NCBI GenBank assembly: GCA_963782885.1
Contig: CAWALL010000004.1
Span: forward strand, 186,001-250,000
Source: DATAOG01 sp963782885
GTDB taxonomy: Bacteria; Pseudomonadota; Alphaproteobacteria; Geminicoccales; Geminicoccaceae
DNA: 64,000 bases
Direction: 5' to 3'
Both the position numbers and the translations under genes were made by a program. Of the stretch, positions 8,073 through 17,197 are shown in pieces; position 1 is the first letter of the stretch, and every line of letters starts with the position of its first letter. The notes beneath the pieces are model-generated. The model was not told the DNA's origin. It worked only from the letters and a program-made list of their open reading frames with translations, and did no database searches.

Positions 8073-8965
8073 TCGGCGGGCAGCAATTTGACGGCGAGAC
8101 GGGTATGCAAAATACGTCATTGCTGGTAGTTGGATCAGCAAACCTGACCAAGGGCGGCCTGAAATCAAACGTGGAATGTGTTCTTATCAGAACCAGCGAA
8201 GCGGCAATGCCGGTGGCAGCCAATCTGTTCAGGAGGCTGTGGGGCCTGGGCAATGACCTGACCAATGAAGCCATTGACGCCTACGAGATTGAATTTGCTG
8301 CGCGAAATCGCGCGCGTCCCCCGGAGGACCTGGAGGTTCTGGGCGTTGCCGACGAGGCAGCGGTTGAGGTTGCGGACCCAGCGGCGCTTAGGCAACGGAA
8401 AGCCCCGCAGCCGAGGGAGAGAAGTATAGCGACAGCGGCAGCGGCAGCGGCATGGGCCGGGCTTGAGTCATTTACGGGCGAATACCAATTTCAGATCGAA
8501 TTTCCCCGTGACGCGGGGGAGGTGCTTAGACGGATGCTTGAGCCGGTCGGGGGGCCAGTCGTACAAATAGGTTGCGAAGACGGGACTCTCCGGGCCATGA
8601 GATACCGCTATTACGCAGATAACGCGATGTTCAGAACTCAATGTGCCGAACGATACGCCAGGTGTGGCGTGGGCCAGGGAGCACCATGCCGGAATCGCCG
8701 TGGTCGAAGCCCTGCCCGAGGCGGATGTTCCGCTGCACTTCCGCATCATCCGCCCCGGCAGGGAAGCGACGGACGTTATAGGCAGGTCCGTTGCGCTCGG
8801 GACATGGGGCAGAACGCCGACGAGGCTTTACGGCTGGTTCTGATCCGAGATGACCCACCCGACGCCCTGTGCCATCATTCCGCTCAATCTTCCTAGAATC
8901 CGGAGAAAAAGTGGCAGGAACTGTCAGGAACCTGTCTTGAACTTTCTGGACCGGAGGTTCAAGCC

Positions 8966-9217
8966 ATGAACGGCGAGCCCGTCCTGTACGACCCGGAGAC
9001 CGACACGCTCCTGGTCGAGCTCCGGCCGAGGCCGGCGGCGTCGCCCGCTGAGGTCAACGACCAGGTCGGCGGCGAGGACGTCGAGGAAGGGCTGGTCGTG
9101 CACTACGGGCCGGACGGCCGGCCGCACGCCTTCGAGGTCGAGCACGCCTCGGAACGACCGGACCTGGTCGCGCGCGCCCTCGCCGCGCTGCGCCAGGCCA
9201 AAGGCTTTGCCGCGTGA
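8966..9217 (+). CDS. DUF2283 domain-containing protein
   Basis: An 83-residue protein with the DUF2283 pattern: YDPETDTLLVELRP at 8-21, EGLVVHYGPDGRPHAFEVEH near 41-60, and an LRQAKGF C-terminus. A good GGAGG ribosome binding site lies eight bases before ATG 8966. Members of this family are small, have no established function, and often sit near toxin-antitoxin or defence genes. This copy is intact, but at least three decayed relatives follow within 3.4 kb (10105, 10599, 12234). Confidence 0.85.
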   Translation: MNGEPVLYDPETDTLLVELRPRPAASPAEVNDQVGGEDVEEGLVVHYGPDGRPHAFEVEHASERPDLVARALAALRQAKGFAA

Positions 9218-9801
9218 GCACGGCTCGGACGACGCTCGCGGTTCGAAGGCACCCATTTCGCCGCCGTCCAATCGTCGGCCATCGAACGAGCCGATGCCGC
9301 GGACGATATGGTGGCTTCGCATGGGCCGCAGCGAAGAGCGAGCGATGTCGCGCGAGCCTTGTGGCGATATCGTTCGCGCTTCGTGCATACCGACCGTCGG
9401 ACCGAGGTCGACGATCGCCGGAGCATGGCGAGACGCGTACCGGCTCTCGGCGGACGCGGGGTGATTGTTCTGATCGTGAACATGCTGCGCCGCCGGACGA
9501 TCTGGATCATCCGGCCGCAAGGCGAACGCGCGGGAGAGCCGGCGATATGGTGACCTGGCATGCCTCAAGCGATGGACGCACGGTGCTCGATGGTGCCTGC
9601 CCGACGGCTGAACGGCTGCGTGGCGGTCGTCGTCCTGCGACCGCGGCGGATGCGACCGCCTGAGCGGCATCGTCGCGCAGACGCCGAACTCGATGCCGAG
9701 GCGATGCGCGACGCGCCGCCTACGCCTGCAGCGTCCGCCGAAGAATCGGGCTGTCCAGGTCGCGATCGGAAGACGGATCGAGCGTCTGCGGTCGACATCA
9801 T
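9218..9801. other. gene-poor stretch, nothing recognised
   Basis: No frame on either strand resembles a protein family I know, and codon character is poor throughout. A short motif CGATATGG followed by T/C-G appears at about 9304 and 9543 and again near 10700, perhaps residue of a dispersed repeat. The segment reads as decaying DNA between the DUF2283 gene and a lipoprotein-like pseudogene. Confidence 0.4.
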
Positions 9802-10073
9802 GCCACACCGGAAACCCCAGGAATTACCAGCAATCCGAGCGGCACCACGAAAGATGTGGTTTTCGAATGCGCTCCGAACCCGCCGACCGCGGCGGGGCCG
9901 CCGACGGCGCGCTGCCAATCTGACCTACACCTACCGGACCGACCAGGAGCTGCTCGAAGCCTCACGGACTGCCGATGCCTACTGCACGAGCAACGGGCAA
10001 GCGCGCGGTCTCGAACATCACGGCCAACACGGATGGCTCCAAGACCGTGGTCTTCAAGTGCACCCCGGCATGA
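9802..10073 (+). pseudogene. decayed small two-repeat protein (possible lipoprotein)
   Basis: Three reading-frame pieces join into one protein-like string. The first piece is ATPETPGITSNPSG, then TKDVVFECAPNPP. After a frameshift near 9915-9920 comes TYTYRTDQELLEASRTADAY with CTSNG. After another near 9990-9997 comes VSNITANTDGSKTVVFKCTP and a stop at 10071-10073. The first and third pieces resemble each other (NPSGTTKDVVFECAP versus NTDGSKTVVFKCTP), suggesting an original tandem repeat with conserved cysteines. No signal peptide or start survives upstream. I do not recognise a named family. Confidence 0.4.
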
Positions 10074-10104
10074 CGGAAAGGGGCGCCTGCGCCGCGACCG
10101 CGCC

Positions 10105-10274
10105 GCCCGCAGAGGTCAACGAGCAGGTCGGTGACGAAGATGTCGAGGACGGGCTGGTCATGCTCTACGGGCGGGACGGCCTGCCGCACGCGTTCGAGGT
10201 CGAGCACGCCTCGAAGCGCCGGGAGCCGGTCGCCGCGCGCCGCCCTCCGCCAGGCCAAAGGCTTCGTCGCGTAA
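10105..10274 (+). pseudogene. DUF2283 remnant, copy 2
   Basis: AEVNEQVGDEDVEDGLVMLY and GLPHAFEVEHASKR are near-identical to the intact DUF2283 protein at 8966. The N-terminal YDPETDTLLVEL block is gone and a small deletion near 10225-10250 shifts the frame, so the conserved end (AAAGGCTTCGTCGCGTAA) is reached in another frame. A non-functional paralogue. Confidence 0.8.
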
Positions 10275-11097
10275 AGGGTTGGAAAATGGATCGCATGCCG
10301 GTCGACGGCGTACGCAGCTGCAAGCAGGCAAGCGCGCGCCGCAAGGCCCGGCCCGGGGGCAACTGCGCATCATCAATTCGTGCCCGAGACGGCGCTTCAG
10401 GCTCTCGACAGGCCCTGACCGCAGCATGGGTCCGTCCTCCCTGAGGTTTCCCTTTCCCGCGGACCCGCCCCTATTCCCGCCCGCCCCCTCCGGCCACGGC
10501 TGGCGCGGGCACGGATTCCCACGGTCCCATGGACCCGCCGAAGCCATCGTTAACAGGCGAGTGGTTACCATCTGGTTAACGCTCGGCACTTCCGGTCCGC
10601 GCACGCCCTCGCCGCCCTGCGCCACCCCAGAGGCTTCCTGCCTGAGCCCTCGCCGCAGCACATCTCCGGCTCCAACGTCTGAGCACGAGAAGGCCCGGGC
10701 GATATGGCGAGCAGGGCACGCCCTCAACAATGACGCTATGGTGCTCGAGATCCTGCACAACGGCTCCGCACGGTCGCTGCTGCCCGAGGTTCGCGGGGCC
10801 AAGGTTGATCCGAGCCCGAAGCCGAGGTCCCGCGCAGATCGCTGCCGACCGCGCCGAAGCGATGCGCGACGCGTTCCAAAGGCGATGACTTGCATAACTT
10901 CCTACGCCACGTTATACTTCCGCGCGTTGACCCGCTCTGGAAGGACGTCCGGCTCGTCGCCTGGCCCGGGCGCCGAAAGGCCGCAAATACCAAACGAACC
11001 CAAGAGCCAGGCAGATCCTCAGCTTTGGGTGCGATTTCACCTTTCCTGGTCCTGCCCGGGTCGTCGCCCGACAGCGGCGCGAACGTCGCCGGGACGC
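10275..11097. other. gene-poor stretch with a third DUF2283 scrap and a CtrA-like motif
   Basis: No gene is supported on either strand. Bases 10599-10645 match the 3' end of the DUF2283 gene (CGC-ACGCCCTCGCCGCCCTGCGCCA, then AGGCTTC and a stop), a third remnant. TTAC-N7-TTAAC at 10565-10580 is one base off the CtrA box TTAA-N7-TTAAC, but no intact gene follows it. The rest, including the short AT-richer patch near 10885-10930, gives me nothing. Confidence 0.4.
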
Positions 11098-12060
11098 TTA
11101 CTCGCGGCCGCGCAGCGCCGGCGCCAGCTCGCGCTCGAAGAAGTCGCAGAAACCCTCCTGGTCGGGGCCGATCTGGACCAGGATGATGTGATCGAAGCCG
11201 GCCTCGCGGTAGCGATCGATCGCCTCGAGATGCCGGTCCGCGGACGGGCCGCAGCTGACCATCCGGGCCACCGCCTCCTCTGAGATGTGCCGGCTCGCGG
11301 CCGCGAAGCCCTCGGTGTCGGGCAATTCCGCCTGCACCGGCCAGCCCGTGAGCGACCAGCGGAAATAGCGATGCGCGGTCTTCTCAGCGTCCTTCTCCCG
11401 CCGGGCATAGCAGAGCGCCACCTCGGCATAGCGCGGCCCGGAGCCGCCGGCGCCGGTATAGGCCTCGATCAGGTCGCCCCGCGGCTCGGTCCCGATCAGG
11501 CCATCGCCCTTGCGGCCGGCAAGGCGCGCGGCCTCGGGGCCGCCGGCCGCGATCACGACCGCGGGCTTCGCGCTCGGGCCGGTCGAACAGACGGGCTGGT
11601 CCAGCCGCAACCAGGTGCCCCGGTAGTTCGAAAGCTCGCCCGCGAGCAGGCCCTGGATGATGTCGACCGCTTCTGCGAGGCGCTCGTGGCGCTCGCCGAG
11701 GCCGGGCCAGCCGGCGCCGACCACGTGCTCGTTCAGGCGCTCCCCGGCCCCGAGCCCGAGCGTGAACCGGCCGCCGCTGAGCAGGCCCAGCGTCGCCGCC
11801 CCCTGGGCGATGATCGCCGGGTGGTAGCGCATGATCGGGCAGGTGACCGCGGTCATCAGCCCGATCCGCTCGGTCGTGCCGGCGATCGCCCCGAGCACCG
11901 ACCAGGCGAGCGGCGCGTGGCCCTGCTCCTCGAGCCAGGGCGAGAAGTGATCCGAGATCGCGGCGAAATCGAACCCGGCCTGCTCGGCGCGCCTGGCGTT
12001 CCGGACCAGGTCGCCCGGCCCGTGCTCCTCCGACATCAGCTTGTACCCGAGCTTGATCAT
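11098..12060 (-). CDS. LLM-class (G6PDH-like) F420-dependent oxidoreductase
   Basis: A 320-residue TIM-barrel luciferase-like monooxygenase superfamily enzyme of the F420-dependent glucose-6-phosphate-dehydrogenase-like subfamily. Typical blocks are MIKLGYKLMSEEHGPGDLV at the start, AGFDFAAISDHFSPWLEEQG near 27-46, RIGLMTAVTCPIMRYHPAI, and GGRFTLGLGAGERLNEHVVG near 95-115. The family binds coenzyme F420 (some members FMN) and reduces or oxidises small substrates; the substrate is unknown here. The gene is intact and isolated within a decaying region, minus strand, with no cofactor-synthesis genes nearby. Start ATG at 12060 gives the conserved N-terminus. Confidence 0.88.
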   Translation of the reverse strand: MIKLGYKLMSEEHGPGDLVRNARRAEQAGFDFAAISDHFSPWLEEQGHAPLAWSVLGAIAGTTERIGLMTAVTCPIMRYHPAIIAQGAATLGLLSGGRFTLGLGAGERLNEHVVGAGWPGLGERHERLAEAVDIIQGLLAGELSNYRGTWLRLDQPVCSTGPSAKPAVVIAAGGPEAARLAGRKGDGLIGTEPRGDLIEAYTGAGGSGPRYAEVALCYARREKDAEKTAHRYFRWSLTGWPVQAELPDTEGFAAASRHISEEAVARMVSCGPSADRHLEAIDRYREAGFDHIILVQIGPDQEGFCDFFERELAPALRGRE

Positions 12061-12672
12061 CGCTACCGCCCCTTCTCCAGACGCCGATCAGGGCGCCAAC
12101 GTTGCGGTCAGAACGCACGGCCCGCGGTCGCTCGCGTCTCCAACATCGCCGCCGCTTGAACGTTCCCTTGACGATGGTTCGCCTGTTCCGAATGACCGGG
12201 AGACCTCCGATCCGCACCGGTTGGATCGGTTTACCGAAGTCAACGACCAGCGCGCGGCGAGGATGCCGGAATCCCCCGCTTCCTGTCGGCCGGACGGTCA
12301 GCCGGACGTGCTCGAGGTCGAGCGCCCTTCGCACTCCCGCACGGATTTTCTCATCGCAACCGTCATCAACCAGACATCAATGTGCATGATTGCATATCAT
12401 CGGATGTAATATTGCAACGCAGCAATGACTGGATTTCTGCCGCTGCTGGCGGTCCCCCAGGAAGCTCAACGAGATAAAGGCCAGGTTTGACCGAGCACGC
12501 AGGCTCGGCCGGCATGAAGGCAAATCCGGGTCAAGTCCGGCGGACCGCTGGCTGGTTGCTGGCGCATTTGCCCGGCATGGCGACGCACTGGTGGCGCATC
12601 GTCGTCTTGCTTCGTGTAGCCTTTCGGTTCCAAAGTGGCGCATCAGTGACGATCGTGGGACGCGAACGCGCC
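12061..12672. other. intergenic region with a fourth DUF2283 remnant
   Basis: Bases 12234-12342 translate as TEVNDQ, then PDGQPDVLEVERPSHSR, clearly aligned with AEVNDQ and PDGRPHAFEVEHASERP of the intact DUF2283 gene and similar at the base level, but scrambled between. Bases 12355-12425 are AT-richer and may hold a promoter for ybdK. I see no other gene. Confidence 0.5.
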
Positions 12673-13854
12673 ATGCCGCTCAGCCCACCTTCTTTGAGCC
12701 TCGGGGTCGAGGAGGAGTATCTGCTGGTCGACCCGGAGAGCCGCGACCTGGTCGCCGCCCCGCCCAAGGGCTTCATGGCCCACTGCCAGCGGCGCCTGGC
12801 CGGCCGCGCGACCCACGAGCTGCTCCAGGCGCAGGTCGAGGTCGACACCCGCGTCTGCCCGGACATCGCCGAGGTCCGTCGCGAGCTCGCCGAGTTGCGC
12901 GCGACCGTCGCCCGGACCGCTCAGGACTTCGGCATGGCGCTGATCGCGGCCTCGACGCACCCGTTCGCCAACTGGCGGGCCCAGCGCCGGGTCGACAAGG
13001 AGCGCTACAACGTGCTCGCCCGCGACATGGCGGCGCTGGCCGAGCGTCTGATGATCTGCGGCATGCACATCCACGTCGGCATCGAGGATGAGGAGCTGAG
13101 AATCGACCTGATGAACCAAGCAGCCTACTTCCTGCCACACATGCTGGCGCTGTCGACGTCGTCGCCGTTCTGGGAAGGTCATCCTACCGGATTGAAAGCC
13201 TACAGGCCGACCGTTTTCGGCGACCTGCCGCGCAGCGGGCTGCCCGAATATTTCGCGAGCGCCGACGAGTGGCACCACATGCTGCGGCTGCTGGCGCAGA
13301 CCGGGCTCTGCGACGACGCCACCAAGATCTGGTGGGACCTGCGTCCGAGCGTCCGGTTCCCGACCCTGGAGATGCGGATCTGCGACATCTGCACCCGGCT
13401 CGAGGACGCGCTCACGATCGCAGGCCTCTGGCAATCGATCCTCGCGACGCTTTATCAGCTGCGCGCCGGCAACCAGACCTGGCGCCGCTATCGGCGCACC
13501 CTGGTCGAGGAGAACAAGTGGCTGGCCCAGCGCCATGGCATCGGCGCGACGCTCGCCGACTACGGCGCGCTCACCCAAAAGCCGTTCGGCGTGCTGCTCG
13601 AGGAGATGATCCTGCTGGTGCGCCCGGCGGCCGAGCAGCTGGGCTGTCTTGACGAGGTCCTGAATGCGCGCCACATCCTCGATCGCGGCACCAGCGCCGA
13701 CCGCCAGCTCGCGGTCCATGCCAAGTCTCTGGCCGCAGGCGCCGACGAGCGCGAGGCCAAGTTCGCCGTGGTCGACTGGCTGATCGCCGAGACCCTGGTC
13801 GGGGTCCCCGCGCCGCCCGCCGACCCGGCCACCGCCGCCCAGGTAGGAGGTTGA
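12673..13854 (+). CDS. ybdK: YbdK-type carboxylate-amine ligase (GCS2 family)
   Basis: A 393-residue member of the glutamate-cysteine ligase GCS2 superfamily, YbdK branch; E. coli YbdK has weak gamma-glutamylcysteine ligase activity in vitro and its true substrate is unsettled. Signature blocks are LSLGVEEEYLLVDPESRDLV at 8-27, QAQVEVDTRVC near 56, GMHIHVGIEDEE near 135 and WDLRPSVRFPTLEMRICD near 225. I start at ATG 12673 because sequence upstream (in frame to 12487) has no family resemblance. The stop is one base before the ATG of the DUF1244 gene, so the two are co-transcribed. Confidence 0.9.
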   Translation: MPLSPPSLSLGVEEEYLLVDPESRDLVAAPPKGFMAHCQRRLAGRATHELLQAQVEVDTRVCPDIAEVRRELAELRATVARTAQDFGMALIAASTHPFANWRAQRRVDKERYNVLARDMAALAERLMICGMHIHVGIEDEELRIDLMNQAAYFLPHMLALSTSSPFWEGHPTGLKAYRPTVFGDLPRSGLPEYFASADEWHHMLRLLAQTGLCDDATKIWWDLRPSVRFPTLEMRICDICTRLEDALTIAGLWQSILATLYQLRAGNQTWRRYRRTLVEENKWLAQRHGIGATLADYGALTQKPFGVLLEEMILLVRPAAEQLGCLDEVLNARHILDRGTSADRQLAVHAKSLAAGADEREAKFAVVDWLIAETLVGVPAPPADPATAAQVGG

Positions 13855-13855
13855 C

Positions 13856-14173
13856 ATGCAGGAGACCGCGCGCCTCGATCAGGCGACCCGCACCGAGCTC
13901 GAAGCGGCCGCGTTCCGGACCTTGCTCGAGCACCTGCGCGCCCACCCCGAAATTCAGAACATCGATCTGATGAACCTCGCCGGCTTCTGCCGCAACTGCC
14001 TCTCCAAGTGGTACCGGGCGGCGGCCGACGAACGCGGCCTCGAGCTTACTTATGAGGATGCCCGCGAGATCGTCTACGGCATGCCCTATTCGGAATGGAA
14101 GGCAAAGCACCAGACGGACGCGAGCCCGGAGCAGCAGGCCCAGTTCAAGGAACGGGGCACCGGGCACGGCTGA
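13856..14173 (+). CDS. DUF1244 domain-containing protein
   Basis: A 105-residue all-alpha protein of the DUF1244 family, found widely in proteobacteria. Conserved NIDLMNLAGFCRNCLSKWYR near 41-60 with two cysteines, and IVYGMPYSEWK near 79-89. A GGAGG site overlaps the end of ybdK. Function is unknown; coupling with ybdK is the only clue here. The 262 bases after it, up to the sirtuin gene, contain nothing I can name. Confidence 0.9.
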   Translation: MQETARLDQATRTELEAAAFRTLLEHLRAHPEIQNIDLMNLAGFCRNCLSKWYRAAADERGLELTYEDAREIVYGMPYSEWKAKHQTDASPEQQAQFKERGTGHG

Positions 14174-14435
14174 CCGCAGGCTGCCAGCAAGCGGACATGC
14201 GCTTGCATCTCCTCTTTGTCGTGCGGGCAACAGCATTCGGGCGCCGTGGTTTCCAGCTGGCGCTCCGATGACGTCTCTCGATTAGGCCGCGCTTGGCTCA
14301 ATATTTATGCGGATCACGGACCACTTCCGACACCGCGTAGACTGGCACCAAGTACATATCGCGCAAAGCCCCGATCTTTAGAGAGCCGCCGGTCCCATCC
14401 CTCGGACTCGAAGAGCGGCTGAACGGGCCGGCCCG

Positions 14436-15185
14436 TTACCATCCGCTTCGCGCAAGCAGCTCCGCGACGAGGCTGGGTACGAGTTCGGTCGCGGGGCCGT
14501 GGCGTTGGTCGGCGAACAGGGAGCCGGTGGCGCTCGGTTCGAGGTTGAGCTCGAGCGTGTGCGCCGAGCCCCCGGCGCGGACCGTCTCGACGAAGCCGGC
14601 GGCCGGGTAGACCTGGCCCGAGGTGCCGATCGCGACGAACAGATCGCAAGTCGTGAGCGCCTCGTAGATGCGCTCGAGTTCGAGCGGCATTTCGCCGAAC
14701 CAGACGACGTGTGGGCGAAGTTTGCTCGGACCGGCGCACGCCGGGCATTGATGACTGGGGGCTAGGTCGGATCTCCAGGCCTGGACCAATTCGCAAGCGG
14801 TGCAGCGCGCCTTGAGCAGTTCGCCGTGCATGTGGATCAAGTTCCGGGTGCCGGCGCGCTCGTGCAGGTCGTCGATGTTCTGAGTGACGACCAAGACCTC
14901 GCCCGGCCACTCGCGCTCCAGTTCCGCGAGCGCCAGATGCGCGCGATTAGGACCAATATCCTCACCCAGCAACTGTCGGCGCCGCTGGTCGTAAAAGCGC
15001 TGGACGGTCGTCGGATCCCGGGCGAACGCCTCCGGGGTCGCCACGTCCTCCAGGCGCCAGCCCTCCCACAGACCGCCGGCACCACGAAAGCTTGGCAGCC
15101 CCAACTCGACCGAGACCCCGGCTCCGGTCAGCACCACGATCGACCCTTCGCCGCGCGTGAACCGGCCGCCCCCGGCATGCGTCAT
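14436..15185 (-). CDS. cobB: Sir2-family NAD-dependent protein deacylase (CobB-like)
   Basis: A 249-residue sirtuin. Visible are the NAD-binding GAGVS block near 21, FRGAGGLWEG, TQNIDDLHERAG near 103, the catalytic HGE (HMHGE near 120), a zinc site with CTAC and CPAC, and IGTSGQVYPAAGF. FYDQRR near residues 67-72 supplies the Y-x-x-R pair that in class III sirtuins (SIRT5, CobB) reads acidic acyl groups, so it may remove succinyl or malonyl as well as acetyl groups from lysines. I take ATG 15185; a longer in-frame extension to 15287 has no family support. It is transcribed alone on the minus strand. Confidence 0.93.
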   Translation of the reverse strand: MTHAGGGRFTRGEGSIVVLTGAGVSVELGLPSFRGAGGLWEGWRLEDVATPEAFARDPTTVQRFYDQRRRQLLGEDIGPNRAHLALAELEREWPGEVLVVTQNIDDLHERAGTRNLIHMHGELLKARCTACELVQAWRSDLAPSHQCPACAGPSKLRPHVVWFGEMPLELERIYEALTTCDLFVAIGTSGQVYPAAGFVETVRAGGSAHTLELNLEPSATGSLFADQRHGPATELVPSLVAELLARSGW

Positions 15186-15564
15186 TCCTGCGCCCTCGCC
15201 GCACGCTTCTGACGCCCCGAGTCTACGCTTTCGGCGCAGGCATGCGCCAGCCACGCGATACCTCGCAGCGCGATCGCTGGCTATCAATCATCGATCCATG
15301 ACCATGATGCAATATCAATCCCTAGGGGCTATGCTGCGACGCGGTAATCGAAGTCCGCGGCCTCGAACGAACATTAATAGAACTGAGTGAACGCATTCGT
15401 AGCCCGCCCCCGTGGGGGGCGGAGTTCAACTGGGAAAAGTCAGAGTGAGGGGCTGGCAGCGGGCGGGGCGAACGGCGAACAAGCCTCGGTCGATCGGCTC
15501 GCAGTCGAGCGGGCAGGCCTTTACCGCCCGCCCGGGGCGGATCTTCTGTGCAAGGCAGGAGCGC
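15186..15564. other. intergenic region with a strong hairpin
   Basis: Between the sirtuin gene and the end of yejF. A perfect eight-base-pair hairpin, CCGCCCCC (15404-15411) with GGGGGCGG (15415-15422), has no T tract on either side, so its role as a terminator for the yej operon is uncertain. A GCGGGC/GCCCGC inverted pair lies nearer yejF (about 15512-15534). No gene is seen. Confidence 0.4.
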
Positions 15565-17187
15565 TCAGGCGGCGACGAACTCGCTGTCGACCGCCTCGAT
15601 GTCGAAGGCGGCTGCCATCAGCGCCCGGGTGTAGGGGTGCTCGGGTCGCTCGAAGATGAGGTCGGCCGGCCCCTGCTCGACGACTTGGCCGGCGCGCATC
15701 ACGATCACCTGGTCGCTGAGCGCGCGCACGACCCGGAGATCGTGGCTGATGAACAGGTAAGCGAGCCCGTGGCGCGCCTGCAATTCGCGCAGCAGGTCGA
15801 CGATCTGCGCCTGCACCGACATGTCGAGCGCGGAGGTCGGCTCATCGAGGACGACGAAGGAGGGCTCCAGCACCATCGCGCGCGCGATGCTGATCCGTTG
15901 ACGCTGTCCGCCCGAGAACTCGTGCGGGTAGCGGTCCTGGCTCATCGGATCGAGCCCGACCTCCTCGAGCACCTTGGCGACCAGCCGCCGGCGGCCCTGC
16001 CGGTCGCCGCCCAGGCCATGGAGCGTCAGGCCCTCCTCGATGATCTGGCCGATCGACATGCGCGGCGACAGGCTGCCGAACGGGTCCTGGAACACGACCT
16101 GCATGTGCCGGCGCAACGGTCGCAACCGGCGCGACGACCATCCCTGGATCGCCTGGCCCTGAAAGCGGATGTCGCCGGTGCTTCGAAGCAGGCGGAGAAG
16201 CGCCAGCCCGAGGGTGGTCTTGCCCGAGCCGCTCTCGCCGACCACGCCGACCGTCTGGCCGCGCCGGACGACCAGATCGACGCCGTCGACCGCCTTGACG
16301 TGGCCGACCGTGCGTCGCAGCAGGCCGCGCTGGATCGGAAAGTAGACCTTCAGCTGGTCCGCGGCCATCACCACCGGAGCGTCCGGGGCGTGCTCGAGCG
16401 GTCGGCCCTTCGGCTCGGCCGCGAGCAGGTGACGGGTGTAGGCGTGGCGGGGCCGGTCGAACACCTCGGCGACCGGACCGGTTTCGACGATCTGCCCTTC
16501 GGTCATCACGCAGACCCGGTCAGCGACCTTGCGCACGATGGTGAGATCATGGGTGATCAGCAGCATCGCCATGCCGAGCCGGCGCTGCAGATCCCTCAGC
16601 AGGGTCAGGATCTGCGCCTGGATCGTGACGTCGAGGGCCGTGGTCGGCTCGTCGGCGATCAGCAGATCCGGCTCGTTGGCGAGCGCCATCGCGATCATCA
16701 CCCGCTGCCGCTGGCCGCCCGAAAGCTGGTGCGGGTAGGCGTCGAGCCGTTGCTCGGCCTCCTGCAGGCGCACCAGATGCAACAGCTCGAGGGTCCGGCG
16801 ACGCGCTTCCGTGCGGCTCAGCGCCCGATGCAGGAGCAGGCTTTCGCTGACCTGCTTCTCGACCTTGTGCAGCGGGTTGAGCGAGGTCATCGGCTCCTGG
16901 AAGATGATGCCGACCCGATCGCCCCGGACTTGGCGCAGCGTCGCCTCGTCGGCGCCGATCAGCTCCTGGCCATCCAGGGTGATGCTGCCGCCGGGGTGCG
17001 AGGCCTTGGGGTACGGCAGAAGCTGCAGGATCGAGAGCGCGGTCACCGACTTGCCCGAGCCGCTCTCGCCGACCAGCGCCACGGTCTCGCCCTGGTCGAT
17101 CGCGAACGACACCTGGCGGACCGCCTCGAGCGTGCCGCCCTCGACCCGGAAGTTGACCGAAAGGTCCTGAACTCTGAGCAGGCTCAT
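15565..17187 (-). CDS. yejF: peptide ABC transporter ATP-binding protein YejF (two fused ATPase domains)
   Basis: A 540-residue protein with two complete ABC ATPase domains in tandem, the arrangement typical of YejF. First domain: Walker A GESGSGKS near 39-46, signature LSGGQRQRVMIA, Walker B LLIADEPTTALD. Second domain: Walker A GESGSGKTTL near 315, signature FSGGQRQRISIARA, Walker B FVVLDEPTSALD. It powers uptake of oligopeptides; in E. coli YejABEF imports the Trojan-horse antibiotic microcin C and other peptides. It is the last gene of yejABEF, ten bases after yejE. Confidence 0.96.
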   Translation of the reverse strand: MSLLRVQDLSVNFRVEGGTLEAVRQVSFAIDQGETVALVGESGSGKSVTALSILQLLPYPKASHPGGSITLDGQELIGADEATLRQVRGDRVGIIFQEPMTSLNPLHKVEKQVSESLLLHRALSRTEARRRTLELLHLVRLQEAEQRLDAYPHQLSGGQRQRVMIAMALANEPDLLIADEPTTALDVTIQAQILTLLRDLQRRLGMAMLLITHDLTIVRKVADRVCVMTEGQIVETGPVAEVFDRPRHAYTRHLLAAEPKGRPLEHAPDAPVVMAADQLKVYFPIQRGLLRRTVGHVKAVDGVDLVVRRGQTVGVVGESGSGKTTLGLALLRLLRSTGDIRFQGQAIQGWSSRRLRPLRRHMQVVFQDPFGSLSPRMSIGQIIEEGLTLHGLGGDRQGRRRLVAKVLEEVGLDPMSQDRYPHEFSGGQRQRISIARAMVLEPSFVVLDEPTSALDMSVQAQIVDLLRELQARHGLAYLFISHDLRVVRALSDQVIVMRAGQVVEQGPADLIFERPEHPYTRALMAAAFDIEAVDSEFVAA

Positions 17188-17197
17188 CGTGGCGCGC

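Larger units (their letters stand above)
6709..8843 (+). pseudogene. PLD-family (NgoFVII-like) restriction nuclease, split by an IS and frameshifted
   Basis: Reading starts at ATG 6709 and runs to GTFHPKIV, where an IS1595-family element (7001-8064) interrupts it. Removing the element and one copy of the 8-bp duplication restores an open frame: FHPKIV continues as IGGQQFDGETG and SLLVVGSANLTKGG. HxK followed by GSxNLT is the phospholipase-D nuclease signature found in BfiI/NgoFVII-type and related restriction enzymes. A second lesion, a +1 frameshift near 8638-8644, separates the body from a C-terminal segment (PNDTPGVAWAREHHAG to TRLYGWF, stop at 8843) that continues the same protein in another frame. 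The gene is doubly inactivated, while the methyltransferase just upstream is intact. Confidence 0.85.

Noticed and set aside
8924..9808. 294-codon minus-strand frame over the DUF2283 gene
   Set aside because: Arg/His/Pro-rich translation with no domain, antisense to a gene with a good ribosome binding site.
10565..10580. CtrA binding site (TTAC-N7-TTAAC)
   Set aside because: One mismatch from consensus and no intact gene follows; mentioned only within the gene-poor region.
15404..15422. Hairpin downstream of yejF as a rho-independent terminator
   Set aside because: Strong stem but no T run on the minus strand side; left as a noted structure only.
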